Below are positions 7,148 to 9,296 of a stretch of 9,296 nt of DNA, one piece after another (the first letter of the stretch is position 1; each line of letters starts with the position of its first letter). The translations under genes were made by a program, and so were the position numbers. The DNA is from JAXJQF01 sp036311285 (GTDB lineage Bacteria; Pseudomonadota; Gammaproteobacteria; Enterobacterales; Succinivibrionaceae). Below the pieces are notes generated by a model. The model saw nothing but the letters and a program-made list of their open reading frames with translations. It had not been told where the DNA came from and ran no database searches. The stretch spans positions 1 through 9,296 of the forward strand of contig JAXJQF010000151.1 of the NCBI GenBank assembly GCA_036311285.1. The letters run 5' to 3'.

Positions 7148-7582
7148 TTATTCTTCGTCAGAACCATCAGGGTAAGTTCCCCAACCATCGTAAACAACAT
7201 CAAATTTATTGCACAATGTAACAATTTGAGATATTTCTACCATTAACTCATCAACATCTAAGCTATGGTTTGTAAGTACAACTGTACTAAATACTATAGT
7301 CCCATTATCTTCTTTTATTTCTTCAGCTGGCTCAATTACAACATCTGCACCTAAAACATTTGTTAATTCTACAACTAATTTCTCCAACATATTGAAATTA
7401 ACACATGCTAAAACATGCTCAATTTCATATATTTCCTTTGGTGAATAACCATCTTCTACAATACTATTTATAATCTCTTGTGTTTCTTCTCTTATTATAA
7501 ATAGGTTATTATACTCAGCCACATCTTTTATATTAGATATTAAAACATCTTCATTATCATCAACTAATTCATTCACAGACAT
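7148..7582 (-). CDS. rraB: ribonuclease E inhibitor RraB
   Basis: RraB binds the C-terminal scaffold of RNase E in E. coli and damps or redirects mRNA decay. The 144-aa product matches the family in its core: EIINSIVEDGYSPKEIYEIEH (35-55) aligns with the E. coli [20 protein letters not shown], and KFDVVYDGWGTY (126-137) is close to KFDVEYDGWGTY. It has about 15 more residues at the N-terminus than E. coli RraB, and a much shorter acidic tail that ends DGSDEE. The ATG at 7582 has GGAG 7 nt upstream. It lies 21 nt downstream of the SLT lipoprotein gene and is probably co-transcribed with it. A target RNase E is expected elsewhere on the chromosome. Confidence 0.92.
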   Translation of the reverse strand: MSVNELVDDNEDVLISNIKDVAEYNNLFIIREETQEIINSIVEDGYSPKEIYEIEHVLACVNFNMLEKLVVELTNVLGADVVIEPAEEIKEDNGTIVFSTVVLTNHSLDVDELMVEISQIVTLCNKFDVVYDGWGTYPDGSDEE

Positions 7583-7603
7583 TAGACATCTCCATTAAAA
7601 TTA

Positions 7604-8179
7604 TTATAATCTACAATCTTTTAACTGTTGTTTATACAAATTTGATTGTCGTTCAACTTTTTTAGCTACACTTTTTAAAGCTGAATTGTTGTTATAACTT
7701 CCTCTTTTATATCCCCCCCAACCTTCATGATAATTCAAATATTGTAAATAAACATTTGAGAGCGGGACTTTATTTATCTTTGTAGTTTTTAACATATACC
7801 AACTAATAAAATCCAAAGAATCTTCAAAATCATCTCTCGAAACAAAAATTCTATCGGTTTCTTTCTTATAATCATCCCACACAGGATCCTGAGCTTGAGA
7901 ATAACCATAAGAACTACTGCCGCGACCATAAGGTATAAATAGAAACCATCTCATTGGAGGCTTTGCATCATGTATATAAGAAGACTCTTGATTTATAAAA
8001 GCCATAATTGTGTTAATCGGTACACCTCTTTCCTTATAAACAGAAACCGCGCTATCGTACCAGTCTTTATTACCTTTAAAAATCGAACACAGATTATTCT
8101 TATCTGCAGGTACATACGTTGAACAAGCTGAAGTAAATAAAACCAAAAGTACACATAAGAAACGCATATACACACTCAT
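7604..8179 (-). CDS. SLT-domain lipoprotein, putative lytic transglycosylase
   Basis: A small exported protein of 191 aa with a short signal peptide (about 5-18) ending at a lipobox-like TSAC. Lipidation of C19 and anchoring in a membrane facing the periplasm are inferred; Thr at position -3 is not the usual residue. The mature part resembles the small lysozyme-like SLT lipoprotein family found in many proteobacteria: CSIFKGNKDWYDSA (31-44), catalytic Glu candidate E65 in FINQESSY, SSYGYSQAQDPVWDDY (89-104), and YLNYHEGWGGY (147-157). This pattern predicts cleavage of peptidoglycan glycan strands. It is shorter than Slt70 or MltC and has no recognised binding domain. The start is uncertain: ATG 8179 lacks a Shine-Dalgarno sequence, and ATG 8167 would give a 187-aa product with a more typical signal peptide. 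It is first of a two-gene unit with rraB. Confidence 0.82.
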   Translation of the reverse strand: MSVYMRFLCVLLVLFTSACSTYVPADKNNLCSIFKGNKDWYDSAVSVYKERGVPINTIMAFINQESSYIHDAKPPMRWFLFIPYGRGSSSYGYSQAQDPVWDDYKKETDRIFVSRDDFEDSLDFISWYMLKTTKINKVPLSNVYLQYLNYHEGWGGYKRGSYNNNSALKSVAKKVERQSNLYKQQLKDCRL

Positions 8180-8273
8180 AGAGTAATCAACACAAAAACA
8201 ATAACTATCTATAAGTAGTGTACCCTAATTTTAAATCTTTTAAAATAAGACATTAACGTCAAACTTCAAAATA

Positions 8274-8300
8274 TTGTCATTGGCACACAAAATGCATAAT
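8274..8300 (+). promoter_or_regulatory. candidate promoter of the SieB-family gene
   Basis: TTGTCA (8274-8279) and CATAAT (8295-8300) each match consensus at five of six positions but are only 15 bp apart. Together they would start transcription about 35 nt before the gene's ATG. This 162-bp spacer is divergent, so it must also hold the promoter of the SLT lipoprotein gene. On the minus strand a TTGACG at 8263-8258 is visible, but no well-placed -10 was found for it. Confidence 0.35.
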
Positions 8301-8341
8301 AGACTATACAGAGTTTAAATTTTGACAGTGGAGCATATATC

Positions 8342-8899
8342 ATGAACAAGAAAGTAGAAAATAAATTATTAGTAAACTTTAACTTAGTAATTACATGGAT
8401 TTTAGTTATCGATACCTGCTTATTAGTAGCCCCAAATTCTTTAACTAATGGTATTGCATTACTTAGTCAACAAGAATATAGATTTACTTTATGGTTCATC
8501 TTTATCATCGCAATTTCAAACTTTATAAGCCAAGCTATAATACACTATACAACTAAAGTTATTAACAATATTAACACTAAGAACACCATTTCTAAGCTTA
8601 CAAATGCAGTAACATGCCTAGACTTTACAGAAAAGGCTTTATTGCGTGAATTTGTAATCCAAAGAAAAAGTGTAATAAATCTTCCAATCAATGAACCATC
8701 TGTAAGAAACTTAATTGAGAATGGTCTATTAGTTCCTACTGACTATGATATGGATGAAGAAGGTAGATTACCTATTATGATTAACACAATCGCTCGCCCA
8801 CTTATCACGTACAAAGCAGTTGGCTTAACAAAAAATAAAATGAGTGAAGAACAAATTGACCAAATTGTAAGTGCTCGTCCTAAATACGCTAGAGCATAA
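8342..8899 (+). CDS. SieB-family (superinfection exclusion B-like) inner-membrane protein
   Basis: The 185-aa product has two hydrophobic helices near the N-terminus (about 12-30 and 47-66), then a soluble cytoplasmic part. The segment LDFTEKALLREFVIQRKS (93-110), followed by VRNLIENGLL (121-130), has the look of the SieB family. That family is named after phage P22 and lambda proteins that abort infection by other phages; many chromosomal members have no tested role. There is a good Shine-Dalgarno sequence, TGGAG, 8 nt before the ATG. The gene stands alone between divergent and convergent neighbours, with its own terminator. No integrase, repressor or other phage gene is near, and its composition matches the neighbours, so a resident gene is as likely as a phage remnant. 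Assignment is by pattern recognition of a weakly conserved family. Confidence 0.65.
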   Translation: MNKKVENKLLVNFNLVITWILVIDTCLLVAPNSLTNGIALLSQQEYRFTLWFIFIIAISNFISQAIIHYTTKVINNINTKNTISKLTNAVTCLDFTEKALLREFVIQRKSVINLPINEPSVRNLIENGLLVPTDYDMDEEGRLPIMINTIARPLITYKAVGLTKNKMSEEQIDQIVSARPKYARA

Positions 8900-8933
8900 G
8901 TAGATATATAATTTAAATGTCATAATTTAAACT

Positions 8934-8965
8934 AAAGATAGTTCCTTAAGGAACTATCTTTTTTT
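8934..8965 (+). terminator. intrinsic terminator after the SieB-family gene
   Basis: A perfect 12-bp stem, AAAGATAGTTCC (8934-8945) with GGAACTATCTTT (8950-8961), closes a TTAA loop. The right arm runs into a T-tract (8959-8965). It lies 34 nt past the stop codon and is a textbook Rho-independent terminator on the plus strand. Confidence 0.9.
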
Positions 8966-9095
8966 AAACTAACATATCTAAAATATATTATTAAAGAATA
9001 TGATATTCTCAATAAAAACATATGGATTATCTTATAAAAACGAAAAGAATATTTTACAAAATATCATTCACTTGATAATCAAATAATAAATAATT

Positions 9096-9124
9096 AAAAA
9101 GGAGAATGTCATAAAACATTCTCC
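9096..9124 (-). terminator. intrinsic terminator of tuf
   Basis: On the minus strand the stem GGAGAATGT (9124-9116) pairs with ACATTCTCC (9109-9101) around a 6-nt loop, and a run of five T (9100-9096) follows. It sits 36 nt past the tuf stop codon and ends the transcript of the elongation factor gene. Confidence 0.88.
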
Positions 9125-9160
9125 CTTAAAAATGTGTTTAGAAATTAAATAATACTAATA

Positions 9161-9296
9161 TTATTCAATAACCTTAGCAACAACACCAGCACCTACTGTA
9201 CGACCACCTTCACGGATAGCGAAACGTAAGCCTTGTTCCATAGCGATTGGGTGGATTAATGTTACGATCATCTTAACATTATCACCAGGCATTACC
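9161..9296 (-). CDS. tuf: elongation factor Tu, C-terminal end (partial at window edge)
   Basis: The last 44 codons and TAA stop of EF-Tu, the GTPase that brings aminoacyl-tRNA to the ribosome. The visible residues are part of domain 3 and include VMPGDNVKM, LIHPIAMEQGLRFAIREGG and GRTVGAGVV, nearly identical to the E. coli C-terminus apart from ending in KVIE where E. coli has KVLG. The gene continues beyond the right edge and reads minus. Its bases are less AT-rich than the neighbours, as expected for a highly expressed gene. Whether this is the tufA or tufB copy cannot be told without the upstream genes. A terminator follows it, so nothing here is co-transcribed downstream. Confidence 0.97.
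   Translation of the reverse strand, partial: VMPGDNVKMIVTLIHPIAMEQGLRFAIREGGRTVGAGVVAKVIE

Noticed and set aside
7993..8175. Second minus-strand frame of 60 codons inside the SLT lipoprotein gene
   Set aside because: It is out of frame with the conserved lipoprotein and has no Shine-Dalgarno sequence or recognisable content.
8322..8327. Perfect -35 hexamer TTGACA just before the SieB-family gene
   Set aside because: A matching -10 would fall inside the coding region, after the Shine-Dalgarno and ATG, so it cannot drive this gene as annotated.
8342..8899. Prophage remnant
   Set aside because: Only one phage-related family member is present, with no integrase, repressor, attachment repeats or shift in composition.
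8966..9095. Short AT-rich inverted repeats (for example around GAATATGATATTC) between the two terminators
   Set aside because: Stems are 6-7 bp of nearly pure A and T, expected by chance at this composition; no gene, RNA or mobile element end could be supported.
1..9296. CRISPR array, insertion sequence or tRNA gene
   Set aside because: No regularly spaced repeats, transposase-like protein, terminal inverted repeats or tRNA cloverleaf were seen on either strand.

Overview
The window looks like chromosomal DNA from an AT-rich (about 30% G+C by eye) gammaproteobacterium. Several signs agree. At the left edge there is an rRNA operon leader carrying a 20-nt block that, from memory, is identical to the Escherichia coli rrn leader. 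It lies just downstream of gmhB, the arrangement seen at E. coli rrnH. The proteins TmcA, OmpR/EnvZ, YejM and RraB are all typical of gammaproteobacteria. The strongly Asn/Lys/Ile-rich proteins suggest a low-GC, perhaps host-associated lineage such as the Orbaceae, Psittacicellaceae or Pasteurellales relatives. The genus cannot be fixed from this sequence.

Layout. Positions 1-199 (minus) hold tandem rrn-type promoters and an antitermination leader; the 16S gene itself lies off the left edge. gmhB (minus, 200-742) encodes the heptose bisphosphate phosphatase of LPS core synthesis. A divergent 169-bp spacer then leads into a tight plus-strand cluster at 912-7082: tmcA (tRNA-Met cytidine acetyltransferase), ompR, an envZ-like kinase gene and a yejM/pbgA/lapC-like gene. 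The first three genes overlap by 16-17 nt and the fourth starts directly after the kinase stop codon, so this is very probably one operon. It ends in a strong hairpin shared with a convergent minus-strand pair: rraB (RNase E inhibitor) downstream of a small lysozyme-like SLT lipoprotein gene. Divergent from that pair is a stand-alone SieB-family membrane protein gene (plus, 8342-8899) with its own intrinsic terminator. The right edge holds the last 44 codons of EF-Tu (tuf, minus) and its terminator. The stretch between the two right-hand terminators (8966-9095) is AT-rich and nothing was recognised in it.

How the parts fit. Most genes concern the cell envelope: LPS core sugar (GmhB), envelope stress signalling (OmpR/EnvZ), LPS supply control (YejM) and peptidoglycan (SLT lipoprotein). 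The rest concern RNA and translation: rrn, TmcA, RraB and EF-Tu. The most noteworthy points are the placement of yejM and tmcA in one operon with ompR-envZ, a YejM that keeps alkaline-phosphatase/sulfatase-type metal residues lost in E. coli YejM, and a SieB-family gene with no prophage around it. No clearly new defence or mobile system was found.
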